The notes below the pieces were generated by a model that searched no databases, had not been told where the DNA came from, and saw only the letters and a list, made by a program, of their open reading frames with translations. Shown piece by piece: positions 24,810-32,977 of a DNA stretch of 44,938 bases (positions are counted from its first letter, which is position 1; the number at the start of each line of letters is the position of its first letter). The position numbers and the translations under genes were made by a program. Origin of the DNA: JBOHRE01 sp050732635 (GTDB taxonomy: Bacteria; Gemmatimonadota; Gemmatimonadetes; Longimicrobiales; RSA9); contig JBOHRE010000018.1 of the NCBI GenBank assembly GCA_050732635.1, positions 1-44,938 on the forward strand, given 5' to 3'.

Positions 24810-26379
24810 TGAGCGACTGGAACAGCGCGAACAGGCCGGGCTCGAACATCTTGCCGGAGTCGCGCTCCATGATGGCGAGCGCCTCGTCGTGGGGTAGCGC
24901 CGGGCGGTAGCTGCGCGCCGTGGTCAGCGCATCGAACACATCGGCGACGCACAGGATGCGCGCGTACAGCGGGATCTCCTCGCCCGCGATCCCGTCCGGG
25001 TAGCCGCCGCCGTCCCAGCGCTCATGGTGCCAGCGCACGATCGGTCGGATGTCCCACGGGAAGCCCAGCTCCGCAACGATCTCATCGCCGGCGGTGGTGT
25101 GGCTCTTCATGATTGCCCACTCTTCGTCCGTCAACTTGCCGGGCTTGTTCAGGATCTCGCCCGGCACGACGATCTTGCCGACGTCGTGCAGGTAACCACC
25201 CATGCGCATCCAGGTGAGGTCGCGCCCGGTCACGCCGACGGCTTCCGCCAGCATGCAGGTGTAGTTCGCGACGCGCTCACAATGACCCGCGGTGTAGCGA
25301 TCCTTCGACTCGATCGTCTCCGCCCACTGCCGGACGACGCGCAGGAACGTGCCCTCGAGATCGTCGAGGCGATGGTCGAGGTCCAGCAGCTCACGCCGCG
25401 CCTGCAGCTCGCCGAACAGGCCGTGCGCGCGGTTCAGGCGCTGTAACGCCTGCGGATTCTCCTGCAGCAGCAGGTGCACCAACGCCCACTCGCGCAAGAC
25501 CTCGGCTTCCAGCAGCAGATTCTGCGATTGCTGTGTCAGCGCGACGCCACGCTCGAAGTGGTGCGTCGCCAGGCCGTGCTTGCCGCTCTCGCGGTAGAGG
25601 ATCCCGTAGAGCTTGTGCACCTCGGCGATCCAGCGCTTGGATTCGAGCCGGGCGAAGACCTCGAAGGCGCGATCGCACGATTCACGCGCACGCTGGTATT
25701 GCTGCCGCGCCAGATACAGCTCGGCACGGTTCGTCTCGATCGCGCCGATCGTTTCCGTATCGTGCTGCCGTTCGGCCAGGTCGAACGCCTCGGCGAAGCA
25801 ATCCTCGGCCGCGGCCCACTCGCCGACATCCACATGGGCCATGCCGATGTTGTTCAATGCGCGCGCCGCCGCGAGGTCATCGCCCAGCTGCTGGTAGCAC
25901 TCGAGTGCCGAACGGTAGCGCGTGATCGCGGTACGGACGTCGCCACGCACGTTCGCGAGCATGCCCAGGTTCTGCTCGATCTTCGCCGCCAGCCCGACCT
26001 CGCCAAGGCGAGCCGCCAGCGCACTGGCGCGTTCGTAGCGCGACTCGGCTTCCGCGAGGTCGCCGCGCCATTGCGCAACCACGGCCAGACAGTTGAGCGC
26101 CGCGGCGGCCGCGGAGGCGAGGCCGCAGGCCTCGGCGATCGCCAGGCTCGCCTCGAACTGCTCCTCGGCCAGCTCGTACTCGCCGCGCTCGAAATAGACC
26201 CGACCGACCGAGCGCAGCAGCTCGGCCGCCGTGGCCGCATCGCCATCGGGCACCAGGCGTGAGAACGCCTCGCGGTAGCGCGCCAGCGCCGTATCCCAGG
26301 CGCCATTGCGCTCCGCCAGGCGCGCCTCCTCGATCAGCGCCGCCAGCGTGCCGGTGGGCGGAGAGAGCTCGAGCCCCAT
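24730..26379 (-). CDS. TPR-HD-GYP protein, probable c-di-GMP phosphodiesterase
   Basis: The 549-residue cytosolic protein has about seven TPR-like helical pairs (~15-330; LLRSVGRVYFERGEYELAEEQFEASLAIAE and similar) and a C-terminal HD-GYP domain (~350-520). H398-D399 in YLHDVGKIVVP are the HD metal ligands, and H451-H452-E-R-W-D-G-G-G-Y460-P461 gives the intact HHExWDGxGYP motif, so it should cleave c-di-GMP. The TPR array is a partner-binding sensor in place of the usual receiver domain. The start codon directly follows the TAA stop of the ZU5-like lipoprotein gene, so the two are translated together. The 3' end overlaps the peptide-binding gene on the other strand by 80 bases. Confidence 0.9.
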   Translation of the reverse strand: MGLELSPPTGTLAALIEEARLAERNGAWDTALARYREAFSRLVPDGDAATAAELLRSVGRVYFERGEYELAEEQFEASLAIAEACGLASAAAAALNCLAVVAQWRGDLAEAESRYERASALAARLGEVGLAAKIEQNLGMLANVRGDVRTAITRYRSALECYQQLGDDLAAARALNNIGMAHVDVGEWAAAEDCFAEAFDLAERQHDTETIGAIETNRAELYLARQQYQRARESCDRAFEVFARLESKRWIAEVHKLYGILYRESGKHGLATHHFERGVALTQQSQNLLLEAEVLREWALVHLLLQENPQALQRLNRAHGLFGELQARRELLDLDHRLDDLEGTFLRVVRQWAETIESKDRYTAGHCERVANYTCMLAEAVGVTGRDLTWMRMGGYLHDVGKIVVPGEILNKPGKLTDEEWAIMKSHTTAGDEIVAELGFPWDIRPIVRWHHERWDGGGYPDGIAGEEIPLYARILCVADVFDALTTARSYRPALPHDEALAIMERDSGKMFEPGLFALFQSLITDPQQARNPAPRLSLHRPESTTAAA

Positions 26380-26991
26380 TTACATCGCGATGCAGTAGCC
26401 GCTGAAGTGGTCGAGCTCGAAGGACACGTAATTCAGGTCTCGGTTCTGCTCGGTCGGCTCGATCACCGTGAAGCGATCCTTCTTCTTCTTGTGGTCCCAG
26501 AGGCTCGGCGTGCGCAGCGCGACCAGGTCCGGCTCCCTGTCCAGATCGATGTTCGTGGCGCGCGAGTACGTCATGACCAGCGTGACCGGGTTTTTGAACC
26601 CCTTCGAGCCGAGGTCCAGCAGCCCGAACAGCGTCTTCTTCAGCGCCACCAGCTCGACGTGGATGTGGCCGTCCGGGTACAGCGCCATGACGAACAGGGC
26701 CGGCTCGAGCAGGTCGCCGGGCTCGACGATCAGCGTGTGGCCGCCGATCTCGAGCGTGCCGCCGAGCAGACCGATCACCGACGACACGACATAGCTCGTC
26801 AGCTTCGGATTTTCCTCCTCGACCAGCGTGTACGTCTTGCCGCCGACCTTCACCTGTCGGTCCATGGCCGCGTCGTGCGGCACGACCGCCTCGGGCGACG
26901 TCGGTTCCTGCAGCGAGTGATCGCAGCTGCCGATCACCAGCGTGAGCAGCACCACCGGCAGTAGCCGGAGTGCCAGTCTAAACGGGGGCAT
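26380..26991 (-). CDS. ZU5-like domain lipoprotein, unknown function
   Basis: This 203-residue product has a lipoprotein signal ending LTLVIGSC. A β-rich domain (~65-140) with GGTLEIGGHTLIVEPGDLLEP resembles the start of a ZU5 domain (G-G-x-L-x-x-x-x-x-x-L-x-x-P-x-G-A-L). The protein ends FELDHFSGYCIAM, similar to the D-H-F-S-x-Y ending of exported ZU5-like proteins. Function is unknown; ZU5 domains bind proteins or lipids. GGAGG lies six bases before the ATG at 26991. Its TAA stop is followed directly by the ATG of the TPR-HD-GYP gene, suggesting that this surface lipoprotein and the phosphodiesterase take part in one signalling path. That link is inferred. Confidence 0.65.
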   Translation of the reverse strand: MPPFRLALRLLPVVLLTLVIGSCDHSLQEPTSPEAVVPHDAAMDRQVKVGGKTYTLVEEENPKLTSYVVSSVIGLLGGTLEIGGHTLIVEPGDLLEPALFVMALYPDGHIHVELVALKKTLFGLLDLGSKGFKNPVTLVMTYSRATNIDLDREPDLVALRTPSLWDHKKKKDRFTVIEPTEQNRDLNYVSFELDHFSGYCIAM

Positions 26992-27026
26992 TGGGGGCCT
27001 CCTGGGTAATGGGAAAACGACTCACG

Positions 27027-27884
27027 TCACACCGCCAACGGCTGAAACATCTCCACACAGCTCCGGCCGCGCTGTTTCGCCTGATACAGCGCGCGATCGG
27101 CCGCTTCCAACAACTCGCTGTAGCTCATGCCCGCGCTGAACTCGGCCAGACCGGCGCAGACCGTGATCGGCTCCGCCACTTCCTCGGCCCGCACCAGCGC
27201 GTCCTGCACCTGCTCGACGAAGCCCAGCGCCGCTCCCGGATCCGCCGACGGCAGGATCGACAGGAACTCCTCGCCGCCGTACCTCGCCGTCATCGTCCGA
27301 CTCAGCCGGATGCGCTGCAGCACGCCGGCAACCACACACAAGGCCGCGTCGCCGGCCACATGGCCGTAGCGGTCGTTGTATTCCTTGAAGTGATCGATGT
27401 CGAACATGATGATCGACAGCGGCTCACCGCCGAACGCCTTCAGCTGCCGCTCGAGGTAAAGCCTCGCGTGCCGCCGGTTCGGCAGCTCGGTCAGCTCGTC
27501 CGTCAACGCCAACAGCTCCGCCCGCGCGCGACTCGCGTGCAGCCGCTCCGACAGCACGGCCACACCCAGCGTCCCGCCCAGGTACGCCGCAGCGAAGACC
27601 AGCGGCAGCGGCCACTGCAGCTCATGCCCCCACGCCAGCTTCACCACCTGCGCGGCGGCGTACGCCAGCATCGCAGCCCCGAGCGCCGCTGCCGCGCCGC
27701 GCCAGCCGCGGTAGTAGGCGAGCAGGAACGCCGGCACGAACGCGAGCAGCCAAAGCAGCAGCTCGTACTCCGACGCCGACTCGGCGAACCAGAGCGAGCC
27801 CGCTACCGGCACCGCGAGCGCGCCCAGCGACATCGCGATCGCGCTCCCCGGCACCGGTGGCTTTTCGAAGTGCCACGTCGCCAT
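27027..27884 (-). CDS. Membrane-anchored diguanylate cyclase (GGDEF)
   Basis: This 285-residue protein has four or five hydrophobic helices (~13-35, 41-60, 62-80, 90-115) and a C-terminal GGDEF domain (~125-280): LTDELTELPNRRHARLYLERQ, FDIDHFKEYNDRYGHVAGD and active motif G203-G-E-E-F207. All catalytic residues are present, so it should make c-di-GMP. The usual RxxD inhibitory site five residues before the motif is absent (LSRT), so product inhibition is probably missing. GGGAGG is five bases before the ATG at 27884; an ATG at 27911 and a TTG at 27977 are possible longer starts. It lies 35 bases upstream of the lipoprotein gene and may form one unit with it. Confidence 0.9.
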   Translation of the reverse strand: MATWHFEKPPVPGSAIAMSLGALAVPVAGSLWFAESASEYELLLWLLAFVPAFLLAYYRGWRGAAAALGAAMLAYAAAQVVKLAWGHELQWPLPLVFAAAYLGGTLGVAVLSERLHASRARAELLALTDELTELPNRRHARLYLERQLKAFGGEPLSIIMFDIDHFKEYNDRYGHVAGDAALCVVAGVLQRIRLSRTMTARYGGEEFLSILPSADPGAALGFVEQVQDALVRAEEVAEPITVCAGLAEFSAGMSYSELLEAADRALYQAKQRGRSCVEMFQPLAV

Positions 27885-28014
27885 CCGCGCCCTCCCGCTG
27901 CGCCCCGTCATGAGGCCACTTTCCGTCCGATTTGCCAGGTATTGACCGGTTTCGCGCGCGTTCTCTATCTCCACCAATCGTGCCGAGCGGCTAAGTGATT
28001 GCAGGCGCGTCGCT

Positions 28015-28027
28015 TGCCATAATGGCA
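28015..28027. promoter_or_regulatory. 13-bp perfect palindrome, operator-like
   Basis: TGCCAT-A-ATGGCA is a perfect inverted repeat with a single central base. It lies in the 216-base gap between the GGDEF gene's start (minus strand, 27884) and the flavin reductase stop, so it is 131 bases upstream of the GGDEF start. I see no other clear promoter element in this gap besides a run of seven A (28064-28070). Confidence 0.35.
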
Positions 28028-28100
28028 GGAACAGATTCTGGGAATAAAGCTCCGAGCGGCGGGAAAAAAATGCGCGTTACGGGCAACGAAATGTGGCTGG

Positions 28101-28622
28101 TCAGCCGAGGACGCGGTAATCCCGGCGGTAACGGATGAGGGGATCGCTGAGACGACCCGGACGGACCTGCTCGACGCGGCCGACAACGATATGGTGGTCG
28201 CCGCCGGGATGGGTCTGCTCGACGGCGCAGATGAGTGCGGCGAGGGCGTCGTCGACGAAGGGGTCGGGTGTGGCGGTGAAGGCGGCGGGGGCGGTGCCGA
28301 AACGGTCGGCGAAGGCGCTGGCCAGGCGGCGCCGGGACTGGCCGAGGATGCTGACCGTGAAGCGGCCGGAGTGCAGGACGGCGGGCGTGACGACGGCGTC
28401 GCTGTGCAGACAGACGAGGACGAGCGGGGGTTCGAGGGACACAGGGCAGAAAGCGGTGACGGTGGTGGCGGCGACGCGGCCGGCGGATTCGCGGGCGGCG
28501 ACGATGGTGACACCGGAGGCCCAGCGGGCGAGCGCGTCGCGGAGCTGAGCGGCGATGCTTTCGGCATCGGGCTCGCCGGGGGTGCCGCCGTATGCGGCGC
28601 CGCCGATGTGCGAGGGCGTCAT
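28101..28622 (-). CDS. Flavin reductase domain protein
   Basis: The 173-residue protein matches the flavin reductase (FMN-binding split barrel) family: LRDALARWASGVTIVAARE, AATTVTAFCPVSLEPPLVLVCLHSDA, then RFTVSILGQSRRRLASAFAD and the closing HHIVVGRVEQVRPG. Such enzymes reduce free FMN or FAD with NAD(P)H and often feed a two-component monooxygenase; some are stand-alone oxidoreductases. The ATG at 28622 overlaps the preceding gene's stop (ATGA), so the enzyme is translated with the NAPE-PLD-like hydrolase and the propeller-amidohydrolase. No monooxygenase is encoded in the window. Confidence 0.88.
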   Translation of the reverse strand: MTPSHIGGAAYGGTPGEPDAESIAAQLRDALARWASGVTIVAARESAGRVAATTVTAFCPVSLEPPLVLVCLHSDAVVTPAVLHSGRFTVSILGQSRRRLASAFADRFGTAPAAFTATPDPFVDDALAALICAVEQTHPGGDHHIVVGRVEQVRPGRLSDPLIRYRRDYRVLG

Positions 28623-29632
28623 GCTGGGCAGGCGGGCTGCAGGAAGCGGGTTTCGCCGAGCGCGGGGATCCACAGACTGTGGCCGTTCAGGCGGGCGGCA
28701 CGCCAGGCGTCCTGCAGGCGTGCGGGCGGCTCGAGCGGGTCCTCGTCGCTCAGCCGGAAGGTCCCCCAGTGCATGGCGGCAAACACCCCGGTGGCGCCGA
28801 GCTCGCGGTAGGCGGTGACGGCCTCCTCGGGGTTCATGTGCATGGGGCGCATGAACCACGGCGGATCGTAGGCGCCGATGGGGAGCAGCACGGCATCGAA
28901 GGGTCCGGCGCGCTGACCGATGGCAGTAAACTCGGGAAAATAGCCGGTGTCGCCGCCGAAGTAGACGCGCATGCCCGAGGCTTCGATGAGGAAGGAAGCC
29001 CACAGCCGGCGGCTGACGGTGAACGGATTACGCCTGGTCCAGTGCTGGGCCGGCAGTGCCTGCACGCGGGCGACGCCGCTGCTCGTGTCGATCGCGGTCG
29101 AGGCCCACCAGTCGAGCTCGGCGAGCTTGCTGATGCGCAGGCGGCGCAGCCAGCCTCGGTAACCGAGCGGCGTGACCCAGAGCACGCGCTCACCGAATTT
29201 GCGGCGCAGCCGCACGATGCTGCCACGGTCGAGGTGGTCGTAGTGATCGTGGGACAGGAGCACGAGATCGATCGGCGGCAGCTCCTCGATCGTGATGCCG
29301 GGTGGCGCGAAGCGCCGCGGGCCGGCCCACGGTACGGGCGAGGCGCGGTGGCCGAAGACCGGATCCACCAGCGCGTTGCAGCCCGGCAGCTGGATCAGGA
29401 AGCTGGACTGGCCGATCCAGGTGATGCGCGCCTCGCCCGCCGCGACATACGGCAGCGCGATGCGCGGTGTGGCGCGGCGCAGCGCCGTTGCAGGCGGGTT
29501 CGGCGCCAGCGTTCGCGTGCGCCGCTCGCGCTGCCAGCGCAGCACACCACCTGCCCCGCGCGGCGTGGCGGTCGGCCAGGGGTTGCGAAACCCGCCGTCC
29601 TGGCGGTGATGCGCGGGCCGACTCGAGCTCAT
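28619..29632 (-). CDS. NAPE-PLD-like metallo-β-lactamase-fold hydrolase
   Basis: This 337-residue enzyme has the metal-binding H128-D-H130-Y-D132-H133 in LLSHDHYDHLD, a mid-domain histidine in ALPAQHWTRRN, and FGGDTGYFPEF. The N-terminal HHRQDGGFRNPWP resembles the opening of NAPE-hydrolysing phospholipase D-like proteins (MBL fold, UlaG/NAPE-PLD group). It may hydrolyse a phosphodiester, perhaps in a lipid, with two metal ions. No clear signal peptide is seen: the first ~60 residues are polar and basic. The ATG at 29632 overlaps the stop of the propeller-amidohydrolase gene (ATGA). The substrate in bacteria is not known. Confidence 0.88.
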   Translation of the reverse strand: MSSSRPAHHRQDGGFRNPWPTATPRGAGGVLRWQRERRTRTLAPNPPATALRRATPRIALPYVAAGEARITWIGQSSFLIQLPGCNALVDPVFGHRASPVPWAGPRRFAPPGITIEELPPIDLVLLSHDHYDHLDRGSIVRLRRKFGERVLWVTPLGYRGWLRRLRISKLAELDWWASTAIDTSSGVARVQALPAQHWTRRNPFTVSRRLWASFLIEASGMRVYFGGDTGYFPEFTAIGQRAGPFDAVLLPIGAYDPPWFMRPMHMNPEEAVTAYRELGATGVFAAMHWGTFRLSDEDPLEPPARLQDAWRAARLNGHSLWIPALGETRFLQPACPA

Positions 29633-32600
29633 CTCCCCGCGATCTCGCGTTGCTCCCAGTACAACGGCAACCGGTCGCGCGGATGGTTACCGATCTGACG
29701 GAGCGTGGCGGCATCGTAGAGACGGCCGTTGACCATGACCAGCTCGACCTGTTCGCTGTTGCGGATGTCGGCGAGCGGGTCGGCTGCGAGCACAATGAGG
29801 TCCGCGAGCTTGCCGGTTTCGATGGAGCCCAGGTCGGCGTCGAGGCCGAGGTAGCGCGCGCCCTTGATGGTGGCGACGCGCAGCGCCTCCAGGTTCGACA
29901 TGCCGCCGTGCGTGAAGAGCCAGAGCTCCCAGTGCGCGCCCAAGCCCTGCATCTGGCCGTGCGCGCCGAGCGTGACCAGGCCGCCCGCGTCGTGGATCTC
30001 CTTGGCGGCACGCGCGATCAGCACGTGGTTGAAGTCCTCATCACCGGCCGACATGAGGCGGCGCCGGGAGCGAGGATCGACGACATCGCGTGGCACGAAG
30101 CTGAGCAGCCGCTCGTTCTCCCAGACGTTGGTGCGCTCGTACCAGTAGAACTCGCCCGACAGTCCGCCATACCCGACCACCAGCGTGGGTGTGTAGCCGA
30201 CCTCGCTCTCGCCGAACAACAGCTCGACATCGCGATAGACGTTCGGCACGGGCAGCGAGTGCTCGACGCCGGTGTGGCCGTCCATGACCATCGTCATGTT
30301 GTTGTACACGAGCGAGCCGCCCTCCGGCACGACCATCATCTCGAGCTCGCGTCCGGCCTTGATGATCATCTGGCGCGCATCGCGGCGCCGCTGATTGTAG
30401 CTCTTGACGCTGAATGCGCCGACGGCCTTCATGCGCCGCAGGTGTGAGAGCGCGTCCTCGTAGCTTTCGACCACGGCCTTGAATGGCGTCTCCGCGCCGT
30501 ACAGGATCGTGCCGGTCGAGAAGATACGTGGCCCGAGCTTCATCCCGGCGCGCACCAGCTCGGCGTTCGTGAACACGGTCTCGGTGTCGTTGGATGGGTC
30601 GTGCGAGGACGTCACACCGAACGCGAGGTTGGCCATGATCGGCCAGCTCGCCTGGGCCAGAATGCCGCTGCCTTCACCGCCGACGTGCGCGTGCACATCG
30701 ATAATGCCCGGCATGATCACCTTGCCGGTCGCATCCACCACGTGCGCGCCTGCTGGCACCTGCACCTCCGCCCGCGGCCCCACGGCCACGATACGGTTTC
30801 GTTCCACGATGACCGTGCCATCATCGATCACACCCGCTTCTGTACCCGGTTCCGCTGGGGCTCCGGACATGCTGAGGATCTTGGCGCCGACGAACGCCAC
30901 GGTGCCGGTCGGAATATCGGTGTCTGCGGTAAAGCCGATGTTCACGCCCTCGGACTCGGCCGGCACCGGCTGCTCGAGTCCCTCAGCGACGAAGGGGAAG
31001 GTTTCCGTGAGGTCGCGCGCGAACAGCTCGGGGCCGAGCGCCCAGTACACGCGCTGCGAGTCGCCGGACCAGTGCAGATACAGGCCGGCGTCGCGCGAGA
31101 TGCGCTGCACCGGGAAGGCACGCGAGCCGGGACCAATGTCGACCGGTCGGCCGGTGCGCGGAAAGGCCGCGACATAGGCGTGGTAGCGTTCGGTGAACGC
31201 GACCCAGCGTCCGTCGGGCGAGGGTGCGAACTGCGTCGCGTTCTCGGACTGCAGGTGCACGGTCTCATCGCCGCCGTTCAGATCGACGCTGAGCAGTGTG
31301 AACTTGTCGTCGCGATTCGTGCGCAGGTACAGCCGTTCGCCTGTGTGATCGAACTCGGCCTCGAACCCGGTGTCGGTCACGCGGCGCGGCGCTGCCGAGC
31401 CGTCGACCGGCACGAGGAAGATTCCGGTCTCGACGCCGAACGTCCGGCCGCGGATGTAGTCGCCGGCGACGGCGCGGTAAACCAGCCAGCGACCGTCGGG
31501 TGACCAGCCGACGTCGGTGTAATGGCCGGGCGTGTCCACCACGTCGCGCGCATTCGAGCCATCCGCGCGGGCGATCCGCACCCGGCCGCGGTCGGCGTCG
31601 GTCCACGTGGTATACGCGATCCAGCGTCCGTCGGGTGAGAAGACCGGATCGAACTCGAGGCGGTCGTCACCGGTCAGCCGACGTGGCTCGCCGTTCGGCA
31701 GCCCGCGCACGTAGACGTGGCCAAGCGCGCTGTAGCTGACGGCGCGGCCATCGGGCGACGTCGCCACATTGGTCAGCATCCGCACAGGGAACGTCGGCGG
31801 CGCGACCTGCGGCCGATAGCGCAGCGCCTCGTGGAGTGCGACCTCGACCTCGGCGGTGTAGGGGATCTCCGTGCCTCCGCCATTCACCGCGTCGACGTTC
31901 CAGAAGCGGCCCTCACCCCAGATCACGATGTTGCGGCTGTCGGGCGTCCAGGCGTACTGCGCGTAGACGCCGTGGATCGCCCAGGCCTCCTGCATGTCGC
32001 GGTCGAGGCGGTCGAAGATCGGCCATTCCTCACCTGTCGCGAGGTCGCGTAGGAAGAGCACGGTCTCGAGCCGGACGCGGCGAATGAAGGCGAGCTTGCT
32101 GCCGTCGGGCGAGACCTGCGGCGTGATCGAGCCGCCCGGCCGCGACGTGACCGTGCGCTCCTCGCCGGTGCGCAGATCCCGGCGCAGGATCGCGTAGATG
32201 GTGCCGTACACATCCTTGTTGTACTCGAAGAACTGTCCCGGCGTGACATCCTTGCTGTAGTAGAGAAAGCGGCCATCGGGCGAGATGTCGGGTTCGCCCG
32301 CATCCTTCTGCCAGCCGTTGCGCTCGGTGACCTGCAAGCCGGCGCCGCCGCTGACGTGATACATCCAGACCTCGCCCGCGCCGAGCGAGCGCTGCTCGAC
32401 GAAGTGCTTGCGCACGAAGATGTACTGCCCGTCCGGCGACCAGGTCGGTGAGTTGACGTCACGCGTCGACTCGTCGGAGACCTGACGCGGCGCGCTGCCA
32501 TCCGGCGCCATCACCCAGATGTTGTTGAGCCCATCGCGGTCGCTGATGAAGGCGATCTGCGCGCCATCAGGACTGAAGCGCGGCTGCATGTCGAAGGCCG

Positions 32601-32862
32601 GGCCGCTGCGGATGCGCGTCGCGCGACCGCCGGCGATCGGCATCGTGTAGATGTCGCCCAGCAGGTCGAAGACGAGCGTGGCGCCGTCCGGGCTCACATC
32701 GATGTTCTGCCACGTGCCCTCACTGGTCTCGAAGCGCAGCGTATCGGCCGGGCCGAGCGGCTGCGTGATGTCCCAGGGATCGGGCTGGGGCTCGGGTTCC
32801 TGAGCGCTCAGCGGCAGGGCGGCGAGCGCGGTGAACAGTGCCGTCGTCAGCATGCGGGACAC
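29629..32862 (-). CDS. Second Tol-like β-propeller amidohydrolase, exported
   Basis: The 1077-residue protein has the same plan as the gene at 6428-9766: a signal peptide (MSRMLTTALFTALAALPLSAQ), a propeller region to ~660 with PD40-type blades (SPDGAQIAFISDRDGLNNIW, SPDGRWIAYTTWTDADRGRV), and an amidohydrolase domain. H724-x-H726 in GIIDVHAHV gives the first metal ligands, with later histidines in DGHTGVEHSLPV and LGAHGQMQGLGAHW and the ending GSIETGKLADLIVLAADPL. I chose the GTG at 32862 because GGAAGG lies seven bases upstream; an ATG at 32853 is nine bases inside. It leads the three-gene unit with NAPE-PLD-like and flavin reductase genes. The substrate is unknown. Confidence 0.9.
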   Translation of the reverse strand: MSRMLTTALFTALAALPLSAQEPEPQPDPWDITQPLGPADTLRFETSEGTWQNIDVSPDGATLVFDLLGDIYTMPIAGGRATRIRSGPAFDMQPRFSPDGAQIAFISDRDGLNNIWVMAPDGSAPRQVSDESTRDVNSPTWSPDGQYIFVRKHFVEQRSLGAGEVWMYHVSGGAGLQVTERNGWQKDAGEPDISPDGRFLYYSKDVTPGQFFEYNKDVYGTIYAILRRDLRTGEERTVTSRPGGSITPQVSPDGSKLAFIRRVRLETVLFLRDLATGEEWPIFDRLDRDMQEAWAIHGVYAQYAWTPDSRNIVIWGEGRFWNVDAVNGGGTEIPYTAEVEVALHEALRYRPQVAPPTFPVRMLTNVATSPDGRAVSYSALGHVYVRGLPNGEPRRLTGDDRLEFDPVFSPDGRWIAYTTWTDADRGRVRIARADGSNARDVVDTPGHYTDVGWSPDGRWLVYRAVAGDYIRGRTFGVETGIFLVPVDGSAAPRRVTDTGFEAEFDHTGERLYLRTNRDDKFTLLSVDLNGGDETVHLQSENATQFAPSPDGRWVAFTERYHAYVAAFPRTGRPVDIGPGSRAFPVQRISRDAGLYLHWSGDSQRVYWALGPELFARDLTETFPFVAEGLEQPVPAESEGVNIGFTADTDIPTGTVAFVGAKILSMSGAPAEPGTEAGVIDDGTVIVERNRIVAVGPRAEVQVPAGAHVVDATGKVIMPGIIDVHAHVGGEGSGILAQASWPIMANLAFGVTSSHDPSNDTETVFTNAELVRAGMKLGPRIFSTGTILYGAETPFKAVVESYEDALSHLRRMKAVGAFSVKSYNQRRRDARQMIIKAGRELEMMVVPEGGSLVYNNMTMVMDGHTGVEHSLPVPNVYRDVELLFGESEVGYTPTLVVGYGGLSGEFYWYERTNVWENERLLSFVPRDVVDPRSRRRLMSAGDEDFNHVLIARAAKEIHDAGGLVTLGAHGQMQGLGAHWELWLFTHGGMSNLEALRVATIKGARYLGLDADLGSIETGKLADLIVLAADPLADIRNSEQVELVMVNGRLYDAATLRQIGNHPRDRLPLYWEQREIAGR

Positions 32863-32977
32863 GGTGCATCCTTCCGTTCAGGGTCGAGTGCGCGGCCGAT
32901 ACAGTACGGTTGGGCAGTCAGCGCGTCCAGCATGCGTTTCTTGCCGGACGTGATGCGGCGTGCGAGGATTGCGCGCC

